A stretch of DNA of 64,000 nt from Paraphysoderma sedebokerense (Eukaryota; Blastocladiomycota; Physodermatomycetes; Physodermatales; Physodermataceae). The notes under the pieces are model-generated. The model had not been told where the DNA came from. It did not search any database and was given only the letters and a program-made list of their open reading frames with translations. This document shows, one piece after another, positions 10,774-23,316 of this stretch. Each line of letters opens with the position of its first letter. The first letter of the stretch is position 1. The translations under genes were made by a program, and so were the position numbers. The stretch lies in assembly GCA_025602915.1 (NCBI GenBank), contig JAHLJZ010000065.1, positions 62,001-126,000 of the forward strand, in the 5' to 3' direction.

Positions 10774-13299
10774 ATGATGCGGTTGCGCAATAGTAGAAGA
10801 TTTAAAAACTTAAATGGGCACTGTATGCTCTTCTTAGACAGTATTCTTTCCCGAAATGAAACATCGGGTATCCAACGTTTCAACATTCTTAGCCCTCGTC
10901 TCTTTCTTTGGGCATCAGTCACCGTTAGACACTCGAAGTCAGCAGTTATTCGTCGTCATGCGGATGACTCTGGGCCTATGTTCATTGTAGGCTGGAACCC
11001 AAAACTTTCAGCCGAAGATATTGAGGTGAGAACGCAACAGGTGACTTCCCAAGTCTTTGGTGTACGAGGGGTCACGGAGGAACTAAAACCTATCGATGTC
11101 AATATCGGCGACTTCAAAGCGATGTGTTCGTACTTGACACCAGAGGCAAAAGAGGAATTAGAGAAAAATGAGGATGTGTTGTGGGTTCAAGAACGAACTG
11201 AAGTGAGAGCATACGAAACTCGCCAAGTTGATCAAAGTTTATATAATTTAGATATACTCGACGGAGCAATGGATGGTCAGATAACATTACCGGACAACGC
11301 CGGCAGCGGAGTAGACGTTTATGTGGTACGAATCTATGCATCTGATTATTTGTAGTCATCGGCTTCTGCTCACTCCCCGATTTAGATTGACTCTGGACTT
11401 TTTGCCGAACATTCGGATTTCGGCGGTAGGGCTAAAGCTGGCAAAAATTTTGCCGGCGGTAACGGAAGAGATGGTAATGGTCATGGAACACATGTTGCAG
11501 GGTAAATATACGATTTTATTATGAGTAATTACACCATAGTTTTGAATTTTAACTCTTCTTACGTGATAGGACAATTGGCGGATCCACTTTTGGAGTAGCC
11601 AAAGGAGCAAACCTCGTTGGCGTTCGAGTATTAGGAGATAACGGCGGTGGCAGCAATGTCGCTGTCCTTCGGGGTATCCAATTCGCTGTCCAAAGCGCTA
11701 AATCATCAGGCCGTCCATGTGTAATTAATATGTCTCTCGGTATGGACTAATACGATATTTGTGACGAATCAATCACCAATTATTAATCGCTTCTTATTTT
11801 TTATCTAGGGAGCAAAGGTCAGGATAGAGCCCTTGGTATGCCTTTACTTAGCTTCACTGTTGTACAAGCTCACTTTACTCATGATATGACTTTATACAGA
11901 AAGCGCGGTTCGCGAAGCAACCAGTGCTGGCTGTGTAGTCGTTGCGGCGGCTGGTAACGACGGCACAGATGCCTGTAATGCAAGTATATTCCTCCCTTGT
12001 CTATCGTACAAGACATCATTATATTTTAACACTCAATGTTCACTTTCAACAGGGCACTCCGGGACGAGAACCGTAAGCACATTTATCTTATAAACGGAAA
12101 AATATCCAAACTAACATCATTGTTGTCATGCAGTTCCGCTATCACGGTTGCTGCGTCCGACGCAAAGAACAACATAGCCCGCTTCAGCAACGTTGGTAAA
12201 TGTGTGGACGTCGTGGCTCCGTAAGTTATTCCGATATTGTTGGCTTTTATGTGGCTGGAAATCTGACAATCTTTTAATCGACTATAGAGGTGTCAGAATC
12301 GTGTCTGCTTCTAATCAGAATCCGCAAGGCAAAAAAGTGTTAGACGGAACCTCAATGGCTGCCCCATTAGTCGCAGGTGTAGCGGCTGTTATGCTCAGTC
12401 AGGGTATTCAACCCTCGGAAATTGCTAATGCTATTACTGGACAAGCCGCCGCTAATGCGGTTAAAGGGAATCTTCGGGGAACTCCTAATGTTTTGGTGTC
12501 ATTGGCTGGGCTAAAGGGTGGTTCGGGTAATGGCACCCAACCTTCTCCAGCTCCCGAAGGGGGCGACGGAAACGCAACCCCTCCTGCTGAGGGTCAGAAT
12601 CCGCCAGGGAACGGAAATGAAAACCAACCAGGCATTGGGGACGTCATTCAACCTGGCAATGGCGGTACTACTCAACCTGGCAATGGAGTCGCTGCTCCAC
12701 CAAGAAATGGCACTACTCTACCCGGCAATGGCGGCACTGCTCCACCAAGAAAACGTATTGGTCAACCTGGCAATGGAGGCACTGTTCCACCAAGAAATAG
12801 CACATTTACCCCACCAAGAAATGGTACTGCACAACCTGGCACAAATCCATCAAGAAATGGAGGTGCCACTCCTCCAAGAAATGGAACTACAACTCGACCT
12901 GGGAATGGAGGTGCAAACACACCAAGAAATGGAGACTGCACAACCTGGCACAAATCCACCAAGAACTGGAGGTGCCACACACCAAGAAATGGAATTACAA
13001 CTCGACCTGGCAACGGAGGTGCAAATTCACCGAGAAATGGGACAGTACCTCGACCTGGCAATGGAGGTACCATTCAACCTGGAAATGGAACTCGGGCTGG
13101 CAATGGAGGCGCAACTCCACCAAGAAATGGAGGTGCCGCTCAACCAGGCAACCAAGGTGGAAATCGGTCCCCCGCAAATTCTCCAGCCAAAACGGCTCCC
13201 AAAAAGCAATCTGTTCGGCAAGAGAAGGTTCCGCAGGGTAATAGAGCTGCTACAAGAATCATTTTGGAGGGGGGTAGAATCATCAGTGTGATTCAGTAG
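10774..13299 (+). CDS. subtilisin 3, tandem copy with altered N terminus
   Basis: S8A subtilisin with the same exons as subtilisin 2 at an offset of 4,340: (start)-11325, 11386-11501, 11570-11739, 11809-11835, 11900-11979, 12053-12072, 12134-12220, 12288-13299. Propeptide and catalytic domain are identical to subtilisin 2. The ATG matching the start of subtilisin 2 (10855) is out of frame here because the signal-peptide stretch is one base shorter (CGTCTCTTTC against CGTCTTATTTC). In-frame ATGs lie at 10774, 10777 and 10825 and give an extended head that is a poor signal peptide, so secretion is doubtful. The tail is about half as long. It contains a short run (DCTTWHKSTKNWRCH) read in another frame between two offsetting indels. 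It ends with ATRIILEGGRIISVIQ, similar to the end of subtilisin 4. Functional status uncertain. Confidence 0.8.
11980..12052 (+). other. GC-AG intron in subtilisin 3
   Basis: Identical in sequence to the GC-AG intron of subtilisin 2 (7640-7712), lying in the shared identical tract. Confidence 0.75.
12617..13190 (+). repeat. P/G/N/T coding minisatellite in subtilisin 3
   Basis: Same repeat themes as the tail of subtilisin 2, but about 570 bases against 1,280 and in a different order. The identical tract between the two genes stops at the edge of this repeat. Confidence 0.85.
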
Positions 13300-14160
13300 A
13301 ATGATCTGTGCGTGCGATTGAATGGATATTCCTATCCTTGATTGTGTAAATTAAAATGTAAATATAGTTTATCATGAAGTAATGGTTTATCAATAGCAAG
13401 TAAGATCCCGAATATAAATTAAATATACGATGTACATATTGAAATAAATAGTCATGTTGAAAGAAGTGTCAGGAGACTATTGAAACATCCGCAGTGAGCT
13501 TACGTTTGTAGCAAAATGTAAATTCTAGTTAACTAACCTGCGTAATACCCGTTCGTAAGAGCTTCAAATACGACGTATCAACCAATATGGCACTAAGGTA
13601 GTAAAAAAGTAAGCTCACAACTTCCAGTACTGTATGACGTCTATACTTCACAATACACCTAGGAATAACACCTTTTTTTTGGCCTTGTTTGGAGATCCTT
13701 TGGAGCAAAAACGAATTTCAGCACGACAGAAAAACGACAGCAAATACTAGGCCATGCCTTAAGAGAATTACATCAAGTATGCTTTTCACTTGATTGATAT
13801 TTATCCCTTTCATTTCATAGATAAATGCATAAATAGATAAAACCTACATGCCAGTTGCCTTCTGAGGTGGCGACGCCAGAAGACCCTGGCCGCAAGACGT
13901 GACATGTCAATTGTCAAAGCCCTTTGACAGATCAAATTTGAACGCGACATTTTCATCGTTTTTATGCAACTGTAAGAGACAAGAAATTAAGCACTTGAAA
14001 TTTCAAAACTACATGTTAAAACTTGAAGCTCATATTAATACTTGAGTCATGCCACTGACTCGCATGGAGCGCGCTTTGCATCGCTTTGCATACGTTTATT
14101 AACTACATACTCTAGCTGACGGCCACCGCTTGCGTTTATCTTTGCACCTCATTCATAATC
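13300..14160. other. intergenic region
   Basis: Holds the 3' flank of the second duplicated unit and the promoter of the large receptor gene. A short direct repeat (CGCTTTGCAT) lies near 14073-14092. No gene is recognised. Confidence 0.45.
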
Positions 14161-17100
14161 ATGCCGAAATTGACGAATTCATTCTCTTCTTCTCTTCAGT
14201 TCATTATTCTTTTGCTATACCTGCACCGTTTTGTTTCCGGAGCAACTGGCCCATGGTACTTGAAAGATTACGCCTTGTCTCAGGGACTACCTACTTCTAC
14301 CCTTATGGATGTAGGAGGAAACTCCACTCATCTCTATGCAATTGAACCGGAATGGTTCATACATTTTTTCAAAAGCAATGCTACTTCCGGCGTGTTCGAA
14401 TATAGGTCATATTGGGATAGTTGGGATTTCGATGGCGCTTACCGAGGAGATTGGTCGGACGACAGAACGGAAATAGATTTAAAAATTGCTATCAATCCGT
14501 TCAATAGTCTAGTTTACATCGCGTAAGTTTTTTCACAATTCAATTGACCCTCCACTTGTTAACGTCCCCTTCCAGAAAATATGTCATCAAACCAACAAAT
14601 TCACCTCGGCTTATCATACTCGGCTACAACTCTTATGATATAGCGAGCCAAATATCCATGTATACCTATAATGACCCGCAGTACTTTGGCACAGCTTATG
14701 CTAATCCGTATGTATTGCTAACTTTTTATACAACAGCTATACTGTTAAAAATCTTTTGACATCGGAACACTTCTCAGACGTTTAAAAATGGCTTTCGATA
14801 ACAATTCCAACGTTTACGTTTGCCAGTACAATGACCCGCGACGTTCTGCAAAAGCCGGTTTTTTCATTGCTAAGATGAGTCCGCAATTGATTCCGATTAA
14901 AAATATTACCAGTGTAAATGAGGGAGCACTATCCATTAGCTTCTTTTGCCACCAATCTCCGATTATCTGCGTATGGACAACGAGCCAGTCAGTAACGGAA
15001 TACTGGATGTCTAATTTCACTGTTTATCGCAATCGCTCTTTAAACCAGCCACCCATTACTATTGGCTTCAACCCAAAAATTGTTGAGACTACAAATGGAG
15101 ACTTCACTTATTACCTCCATCACAATGTGAATCAAAACACCACTGTCGTGCTTCACAAGAAGAATGCCACGCATGATCCAGTGCCTAATGAGGCAGCACA
15201 ATTACCGCATACGATGCAGCTGCCCCCACCGGAGGTATATGATATGGTAAGGGCAACTAACGGGGACATTATCGTTGGAATAATGACGGCGCCTAATCCG
15301 CCAGTTGGTCTTGGGGATAGGGACGTTGCGGTATTCAGATACTCTTCGACGCTAGAGATGAAATCTCAATTTGTGTTTTCGACGGTTTTGAGAGATACTA
15401 TCAGTAAGCTGCTTCTGCCCAACGGTGATGGAAACATTATTGTAGTGAGCGGTGTTACTGATGGCCATCCAAACTTGACTCTGGAGACCTCCTTTGTAAG
15501 AAGAGCCTTCGTGGTTAGATTCGAATATTTCGAAATCACTGAAGTCAGCACGAGGATACAGAGCTACATCCAACCAGCAGAAATCATCAACATTACACTT
15601 ACGACTCTCCCAACTGGTGCAACTTCATCCGTACCGGTCGTTCTGATTGATCAACAGCCCTGTCAAGTTGTGCGATGGATAGGTTCAAGCTTAGTGGCAA
15701 CTATTCCGTCCGGCGCAGGAGGTATTTGCTGCATAGGCGTCGGCCAAGCGAAGTGTATCTAATATTCTCTTGCTTGTAGGACCCTTCGAAATTTCGGTGC
15801 AATTCAATTATCTCCCACATTCACCAAGTGTGAAAGCTTATAATTTCACGTATGTTCCAATACCTAGCCTATTAGATATTCAACCAAGATTCGGACCTGC
15901 CGGTAAGTACAATGTTAGCGAGTATTCGCCAACCGATGTTATACTGATTAAGCTCCTCAATAGTTGGTTATCCCGTTGTTTTAAATGTGGGTAATATTGT
16001 AACCAGCGATAGCAGTCTCCTGGTATTTATTGGAGCACAAATGTGCACTGATATCGTGCGTGTGAATGCGTCTGCCATAACCTGCCGCACACCGCCTGGT
16101 AAGGCTTGAAATTTTTGTCGCTGTTGCAATCTGCATGCATCTTCTACTCACATGGATTTTTAGGTACTGGCACAAACGTTTCGGTCGTTCTGTCGATAAC
16201 AGGTTTGGTGAATAGCACTGAAACGGTCAATATATCATACAATCCTCCGGAGATATTACAGATCAACCCTTTGGTTATTCCTACTACAGGAGCTCAACTT
16301 TGGGTCAAGTAAATGGGTTTTTCATTACCGTTAGAAAGTGAAATCAAATCGGAGAGTTTGACTTTTCTTTGCAAGGGGACGAAATTTTGGACCTTGCAAC
16401 CAACGTCCATGCCTTCTTTCCAACATCGCCATAACCGTTGGAAGTTTCGGATCCTGTAACAATGGTTTTCATTGGAATGATACCGACTTACAGTGCGACG
16501 CACCTGAAGGCTTCAATGTAAACAGCAGTGTTACGATTATGGCTGGAGGACAAAGTGGTAGCCCCGGCATAGTTTCGTACGGGAAGCCAGTGATTGCGAG
16601 CGTAAGCCCCTCCGCGAGCATTTCCAAGAATCCAGTCAGTATCAATGAGCAGTTTTCTATTTAAAATATCAAATATTAACTTTTCAGTTAGACTGTTATC
16701 ATCGAAGGATCTAATTTTGGGAATTTGACTGCTCCGCGTGATATCATTTTTCGGGATACTGGTACGCTGCAAAATTATACTTGTCCCACTGTTACTTGGA
16801 TTTCACATCAAAACATTCGTTGGTAAGTTAGTTCATATGTTTCATATTATTGCAGGTACGGATCACTAATCGTATCGCAAAAGCCAATTCAACACAGTCG
16901 ACCTCCCTTCCTCTGCGACTCTCGACATTACGGTAATCGTCGGAGTTCAATTTAACGGTTTCTCTGGCAATTCACTCTTCAGAACCGGCATCACGAATAA
17001 TCTACCTGTTGCATATCCATTTAACGTGACGATAAACGAAGAGCAACCTGTCGTACTTGAATTCCAAGCCACTGATCCGGATTTAGATGACTCAGTAACA

Positions 17101-20100
17101 ATACAGATTACAAAGAATCCTTCCAACGGAACATTGTATCAGATCAGCAGTAACGGTGACAAAGGAGCATTCATCGACACTGTCTCGGGTTCAATTTCTG
17201 TGACAAATTCTATGTTCCGCGTCTTGTATATCCCCAACCAAGACTTCAACGGAAACGATACATTCAACTTCAAAGCGCGCGATATTTGGAATGCCGGTAC
17301 AGTCCAACTTTTATTTAATGTTCCTATAATTTGTATGTATTGACTTTCTGCGAAAGATTCGAGTATTCAGGTCGCCGAAGTAAAGGTCATTGCTGTTCCC
17401 GATTCCCCTATTCCGCAGAATCGCACATACAGAATAGACGAAGACACCGAACTGCTATTCACACTAGAAACAGTCGATCCTGATAGCCCCCTGTCTGAGC
17501 AAACTGTCATGATCCTATCTTTACCAACCAAAGGGGCACTTTTTACCCCTTCAGTATCGAATGGAAGTTCATGGGATCAGATCAGAACAATTGGAGATTT
17601 CTTTCCACGAGACTCTATCTTTAAATATTCTACGTTCCCTAATTTAAATGGGGCAGATTCTTTAATTTTCGCAGCTAACGATGGATATACAAACTCAACC
17701 CTGAACGGCACCATATCGTTTAATGTTGACCCTGTGAATGGTAAAATTATTTTACTTTATGTTCTAAATTTAATGTCAACTAATTTCAATCGTATGAGAT
17801 CCCCCAATTTTAAATATAACCGATTTGAATCTCACAGTTTACGAGGATACCGAGGCTTTATTCCTGTTTGATGTCTTCGATGTTGACGGTGGTGACAAAC
17901 TATCAGTAAAAATAACAAGCGTGGACATTAGCGGGGCGCTATATTCTATGGATATCCAGAGAGGTACAAAGGTTCTTCTGGGTGAAGGGTCGGAAGTGAG
18001 AGGCCCGCCGTATCAGTTTTACTACGTTCCACCTCTTGACTACTATACCAAAGAAAATCAAACTTTGCAGCATTTCAACATAACCTATACTGATGGTGTT
18101 ATCAATGATATTCTCTCCCACCGTGTTTCGTTCTCCGTCCTTCCAGTCAATGATCCACCGGTAGTTCTATGCTCCCCTCCGGAAATTTTCTTGCCAACAA
18201 ATTTTATTATCGGAGCTTTCAGTAATTTTTCATTCTATCTGCAAGCATCAGACGTCGACAGCTCGAACATTACCTTTGTGTTGACTTCGCCACCTCGGCA
18301 AGGAGTTTTGAAAACCTCAAAGGGTCGCAGACTGGGTATCGGGAGCACATTTAATGACGTTCAGTTGACTTTTGATGGGGAAAGATCTGGTGGCGGGTAC
18401 CCCTATTCTAACTTCACGGTTTATGCAATCGATGCCGAAAACTTGACGTCCCAGCATTGCACATATCATTTTGCTTTTACTTGCCCTCAGGGTAGGTGAA
18501 ATATTGTCTTTCATTATTTGTTTATATCAAAATTAATGTCTCTTCTTTAGGTTTGTACAACAATATATTTTCCAACGGAAAAGGTGAAATCTGTGAACCA
18601 TGTCCACAAGGTACGTTTTCTCTACTTTTATTTTTTCACTTACCAAAAGTATATATTGATCATCAAGGGTTTAATGTTTTAGGGGCAACTTGCAAGTATG
18701 ATAACTTTTCGGACTGCTAAATCTTGATTCGATAGGATGCTAACATTCAATTTTAAGCACCGATGGTAAATTACCCCCTATACCTCAATATGGGTGGTGG
18801 AAAAGTGGCGACAACAATACGTTTCTCGCATGCTCTCCTGTGAGTTGTTCCGTATTTGTAATTTGCTACTCTAAATGAAAAGGACCCATGCTAATGGATA
18901 TGTTATTGATTGAATTACTAATCGTAACAGATGGACGCTTGCCCCGGCACAGCAGAAAATACATGCGGGCATGGATACAGAGGAGTGCGATGTGCCGACT
19001 GTCAACAAAACTATTACCGTCTTGGCGCTGTGTGTCGCGAATGCCGCATGATAAATGTCATGCCAACAGTTATTGCCTTCATTTTGTTTAGTGGAATTGT
19101 CCTTCTCTTCTATCTTCTTCAACGAAGCAGAGTCTATAGATTCGGGTAACATTATTTTCTGGTTTCTGATTTGTAGGATTAATTGGTGACACTCATCCTT
19201 GGCAATTCGTAGGTTCGCTTTAACCAACATTCTCATTAACTTCCTGCAGACCATATGGGTATTGCGTAAAGTGAGACTTGATTGGCCACCGGAATTGCTC
19301 AGTGTGCTTGATTATTTCAACGTCCTCAACTTTAATCTTGAGTTTGTTTCGCCTGAGTGCATAATCCAGTCGCCACTCAATTTCAGCCAAAAGCTGCGAA
19401 TAGTATTGGCCTTGCCCCTGGTGTTGTTAATAGTAACGATATTTCTCATAATTATTTCGACATCTGTATCCGCTTTCGGCAAGTTGGTGGGACAACGACA
19501 TCAAACTTCTACCGTTGAAATGCTAAACTATAAAGAAAAACCTAGTACAAACCGTGCACCATTCGGAGTGAGTGTGATGAAGATGTTCAACGCCTCTCTT
19601 TCTATACTTTACGTTCACCTTGCGGGCAAATCACTGTCCCTTTTTGACTGTACCTTTGAAGAGGACGGAAAAGCCTATTTAGGTTTGTATTCCTACTCTG
19701 CATATTTTCAACTTCGTGCTCTTTGACAGTCTTCTTCGTAGATGACGAAGTGTCGTTAGTGTGCTACACAGATTGGTGGTATCAAGACCTGCCATTCGGT
19801 GTCGCGTCGATAATGTATGTGTCTTTAATTTACCCTTTCAGTCGAACACTTCGTATTTACAGCTCTTGAATATTTGAAGCGTTTACGTTGTCGGCATCCC
19901 CATGTATTTCGGTATCCTCTGTGTTCTTTATTACCAAACTAAATTTCGAGGAGAATTCTGGGATAAATGGAAACGCATTTCTAGAGGGATCTTACATGGT
20001 GATGGGGACTTTAAACCAGAATTTCAACATTTTATTATATTGCAACTTCTTCAGAAACTCGCTATAGTAGCTATTAGCATATTCTTCTCGCGGTAAGTCC

Positions 20101-20500
20101 TTCTCTCCATCAATTTGCTACAATGGAGGGATATTCATCAATCAATCACCTTTCTACACAAAGATATACTGGCCTTCAAATTGTCCTCACAATAATATCT
20201 CTTTTGGCGAGTCATATGTCTTACAGTAAGTATAATCCTTACGTGCACCAAACTCTCAATAGTTTGGAAAAACTGTCAGTGTTATGCAGCATCCTTGTGT
20301 TAGCATTCGGTCTACCATTCAGAATGGACGATTTTCGTTTTGGAAATTACCGCATTGGCTTAGTTGTTATTATTCTTTGTATTATTTTTGGATTTATTGT
20401 GGGTGTGCTCGGGGTTGCTTTAAATGACGTCAGGAAGGCCATATCGAAAAGGAGAATGTCTTGGCGTCAGTCGACCATCAAAGATCAAGCGAATTCATAA
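14161..20500 (+). CDS. giant IPT/TIG and tandem-repeat multi-pass surface receptor
   Basis: One gene with roughly twenty exons and a product near 1,800 to 1,900 residues; many exons are joined by clear in-frame GT-AG introns. A signal peptide (residues about 8-26) opens it. An N-terminal ectodomain without clear family is followed by IPT/TIG domains (PRFGPAVGYPVVLNVG; CRTPPGTGTNVSVV; TVIIEGSNFGNLTAPRD). Then come three to four cadherin-like or tandem-95-type repeats (INEEQPVVLEFQATDPD; IDEDTELLFTLETVDPD; VYEDTEALFLFDVFDVD) and a Cys-rich module (CGHGYRGVRCADCQQNYYR). About eight hydrophobic segments follow, starting VMPTVIAFILFSGIVLLFYL, and the tail is short and basic (SKRRMSWRQ). This architecture recalls large surface proteins of protists and zoosporic fungi. 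It may be a receptor, adhesin or channel; ligand and activity are unknown. The single-gene model rests on domain order and continuous splicing. Confidence 0.75.
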
Positions 20501-21622
20501 ACAGAACTAGTATGCAGAATCCGCGACATTAACCAAAATAAGATAGGTATAATTAATAGGTTTACTATAGATTGTAACAATAAAAAATAAGTATATTGAA
20601 AGAGGATCCTGTAAGAGTTCAAGACATGTCTGAGAAGTCCGGATAAATATGCCCTTGCAGATGCAACTTACACGATGAGCCGATATCTCAAGAAAGGCAC
20701 GCAAATTTAGGTTGACAGTAATTTTACATTATGCACCAATTAAGAAGTGTTAAGTCTTTATTCGGTAATAATTTACCATACGTGGCTGATATAGAATATT
20801 CAATACTGCCGCTAAATGACCGAGTTGTATTGTCCAGCCATCAACCTACGAATTGCTCGGAGTAATTGGCTCCACTGTTCAGATATTATTTCATTCAGCT
20901 TATTTACATGCCTCGGGTATCAAGCCTTTGAAAACTGATGTAGCGGGCTTTTTAGGATTCTAACATTGCCATGTGTAGTTGTTGAAGATCCGTATAACCC
21001 GTCGGCAGCCGAACGTAACCCACCTGTTGCTGACTGACTATCATCCGGCCGGGGCGTATGAATGATTCAGCGATGAAGGTGCAAATTGGGTGGCTTCCTT
21101 GATTTAAGGTCTGCATATTATGTCTAACAATCTTATTTCCTTTTGTATTAATTGCTGCAATGACCTTAGTGATTTTGACGTATACACATATGAACCAATC
21201 AAATGACGTTATTTCAATCTTAAAGCATTGTTCTTGGTATTACATTGAAGCCCACAATGCTCAATAAACGTTGGCAAACCGGCAGTCTCATTGTTTCACG
21301 CAGAAAAGTAAGAACGCAAACGATGGATATATTAGTGGATAATGCGCACGAAGGCATTATTCATTTGATTGTGAATGACGCGGTTCATTTTTGTACTTGC
21401 ACCACCAGCCTCGGCGATTGTGGTTACTTCAGTACATGCGATGGAGCAACCCTCACCGCGTGCAAGGTCTTAACGGCTTTACTATTGTTACTTTGATTGA
21501 GAGCTCATTAAAGGATATTTGCTCCGCGACGTAGCTTCATAAAAAAACCGGAAGTCTCCGCCGGTTCGTTAATCCTTTGACAACCTCGTTACTCTACTTT
21601 TAACCAATAATTCATATTCAAA
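20501..21622. other. intergenic region
   Basis: AT-rich 3' flank of the receptor gene and promoter of subtilisin 4. An 83-codon open frame at 21245-21496 has a Cys-rich end but no family resemblance and no clear start context, so I do not call it. No RNA gene or repeat seen. Confidence 0.4.
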
Positions 21623-23316
21623 ATGCGAGGACATCAAGTTTCATTATTTTTATGTTTACTAGCTACTTCAATTGTTCAGCTAGCGTCTGCTGCAATAATC
21701 AAACGTCATGCAGAAGACGCCGGCCCAATGTACATTGTCGGCTACAACTCAGATATTTCAGCTCAGGAGTTCGAAGCCCGAACTCAAGCACTGACGTCCC
21801 AAGTCTTTGGTGTCCGAGGAGTAAGTGAGGAGCTCAAGCCAATTGATGCCAGTATTGGCAACTTTAAGGCCGTCTGTTCATATTTGACTCCAGAAGTAAA
21901 AGCAGAATTGGAAAAAGATAGTAATGTACTTTGGGTGGAGGAAAGAATAGAAATGAAAGCATTCGCGACAGTGCCAGTGGAGGCCGCCCTATACAATTTA
22001 GATATATTGGACGGAACTATGGATGGGCAACTCACATTCCCTGACAATGCCGGACAGGGTGTTAACGTTTATGTGGTAAGTTTTGGATACATTCTCAATC
22101 TCTTTTAACCGAAATTGTAGGAATTAAACATCGCTATCCCTCGTTAATTTAGATTGATACTGGTATCGTCGCAGAACATGCTGATTTTGGAGGAAGAGCA
22201 ACATTGGCTGGTAACTTTGCAGCTAAATCAAAGGCCGGGGACGTCCAAGGTCATGGAACTCATGTCGCCGGGTAGGATTCTTTCATTCCTCGATCTCCCA
22301 ATTTGTGTTCTTCTCCTGACATCCTTTGATTGTAATATAGAACTGTCGGTGGAATGACTACCGGTATCGCCAAGAACGCAAACATTATGGCTGTGAAAGT
22401 CTTGGGAGATGATGGCTCCGGATCAAACGTTGGTGTTGTTCGTGGCATCCAATTCGCTGTCCAAAACGCGCAGCAAAGCGGCCGCCCTTGTGTCATCAAT
22501 ATGTCTCTTGGAGGTCCTGCAAGTACTGCAGTCGGTAAGTTGTACATAATCGCCTGAGATGTTATTGGATATGAAACTGACCATCGGGATGATTTCATTT
22601 TGCAGATCAAGCCGTTCGAGCTGCCAATCAAGGTGGTTGTGTTGTCGTCGTTGCGGCTGGAAATGAAGCCCAAGATGCCTGTAATGGTAAGAGCACTTTC
22701 AATATTTTCGTTTGTCTTCATAATAGTTCTAACATGCCATTTATAGTATCCCCGAGTCGAGAACCAAGCGCTATCACTGTTGCCGCTTCCAATGTTACCA
22801 ACACCCTTGCCCGATTTAGTAATTTCGGAAGTTGCGTTGATGTGATTGCTCCGTATGTCTATCTTAATTTATTTATTATTTTTGTCAAAAAAGTAGTAAA
22901 AACTTACACCAATATAAATTTCAATACTTAGTGGCGTCCAAATTGTCTCTGCTTCCAATCGTAACAACCAAGGTTTCCGACCCCTCAGCGGTACTTCTAT
23001 GGCTTCTCCATTAGTTGCCGGTGTTGTCGCAGTCATGTTGTCCCAAGGGTTCACTGCAGCGCAGATTCCTGATCTCTTGACAACTCAATCTATCAGCAAC
23101 ATGATTACTGGAAATCTCCGAGGAACCCCGAATGCATTGGTCTCGCTCGCAGCTCTTAATGCACAACTCGCTGGTTCTCAACCGCAACAACCTGCTCCTG
23201 CCCCAGTCGACAACCAAACCCCTGCGCCTGCTGATCCAGCTGCTGGCGGTGAGGCCCAACCTGCGAACACCAGAGTCATTGTAAGTGACGGCAAAATTGT
23301 GACTGTTCCAAAATAA
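21623..23316 (+). CDS. secreted proteinase K-like subtilisin 4 (S8A)
   Basis: Six exons, 21623-22075, 22153-22271, 22341-22534, 22606-22686, 22747-22852 and 22932-23316, encode about 445 residues. Signal peptide ends near LASA; I9 propeptide [16 protein letters not shown]; catalytic Asp in IDTGI, His in GHGTHVAG, Asn in VVAAGNEA, Ser in [12 protein letters not shown]. Two introns of subtilisins 1 to 3 are missing here: the one after INMSLG, and the one splitting SPSREP in subtilisins 2 and 3. The intron after DACN uses an ordinary GT donor (GGTAAGA) where the others use GC. A short Pro/Ala/Gln linker leads to the C terminus [17 protein letters not shown], which resembles the end of subtilisin 3. 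The catalytic domain looks complete. It sits 8 kb from the tandem pair, on the other side of the receptor gene. Confidence 0.94.

Larger units (their letters stand above)
10207..13850 (+). repeat. tandem duplication, second unit (contains subtilisin 3)
   Basis: Partner of the unit at 5857-10206. The upstream part differs from its partner at many positions and small gaps. The gene body from 10903 to 12616 is identical to 6563-8276 at a constant offset of 4,340. The tail is shorter. The end near 13850 is approximate. Confidence 0.75.

Noticed and set aside
5857-13850. Tandem units considered as a mobile element
   Set aside because: No terminal inverted repeats, target-site duplication, transposase or reverse transcriptase; only subtilisin genes and flanks are repeated.
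21245-21496. 83-codon open frame with a Cys-rich end upstream of subtilisin 4
   Set aside because: No family, no signal peptide and no neighbouring exon; chance frame is more likely.
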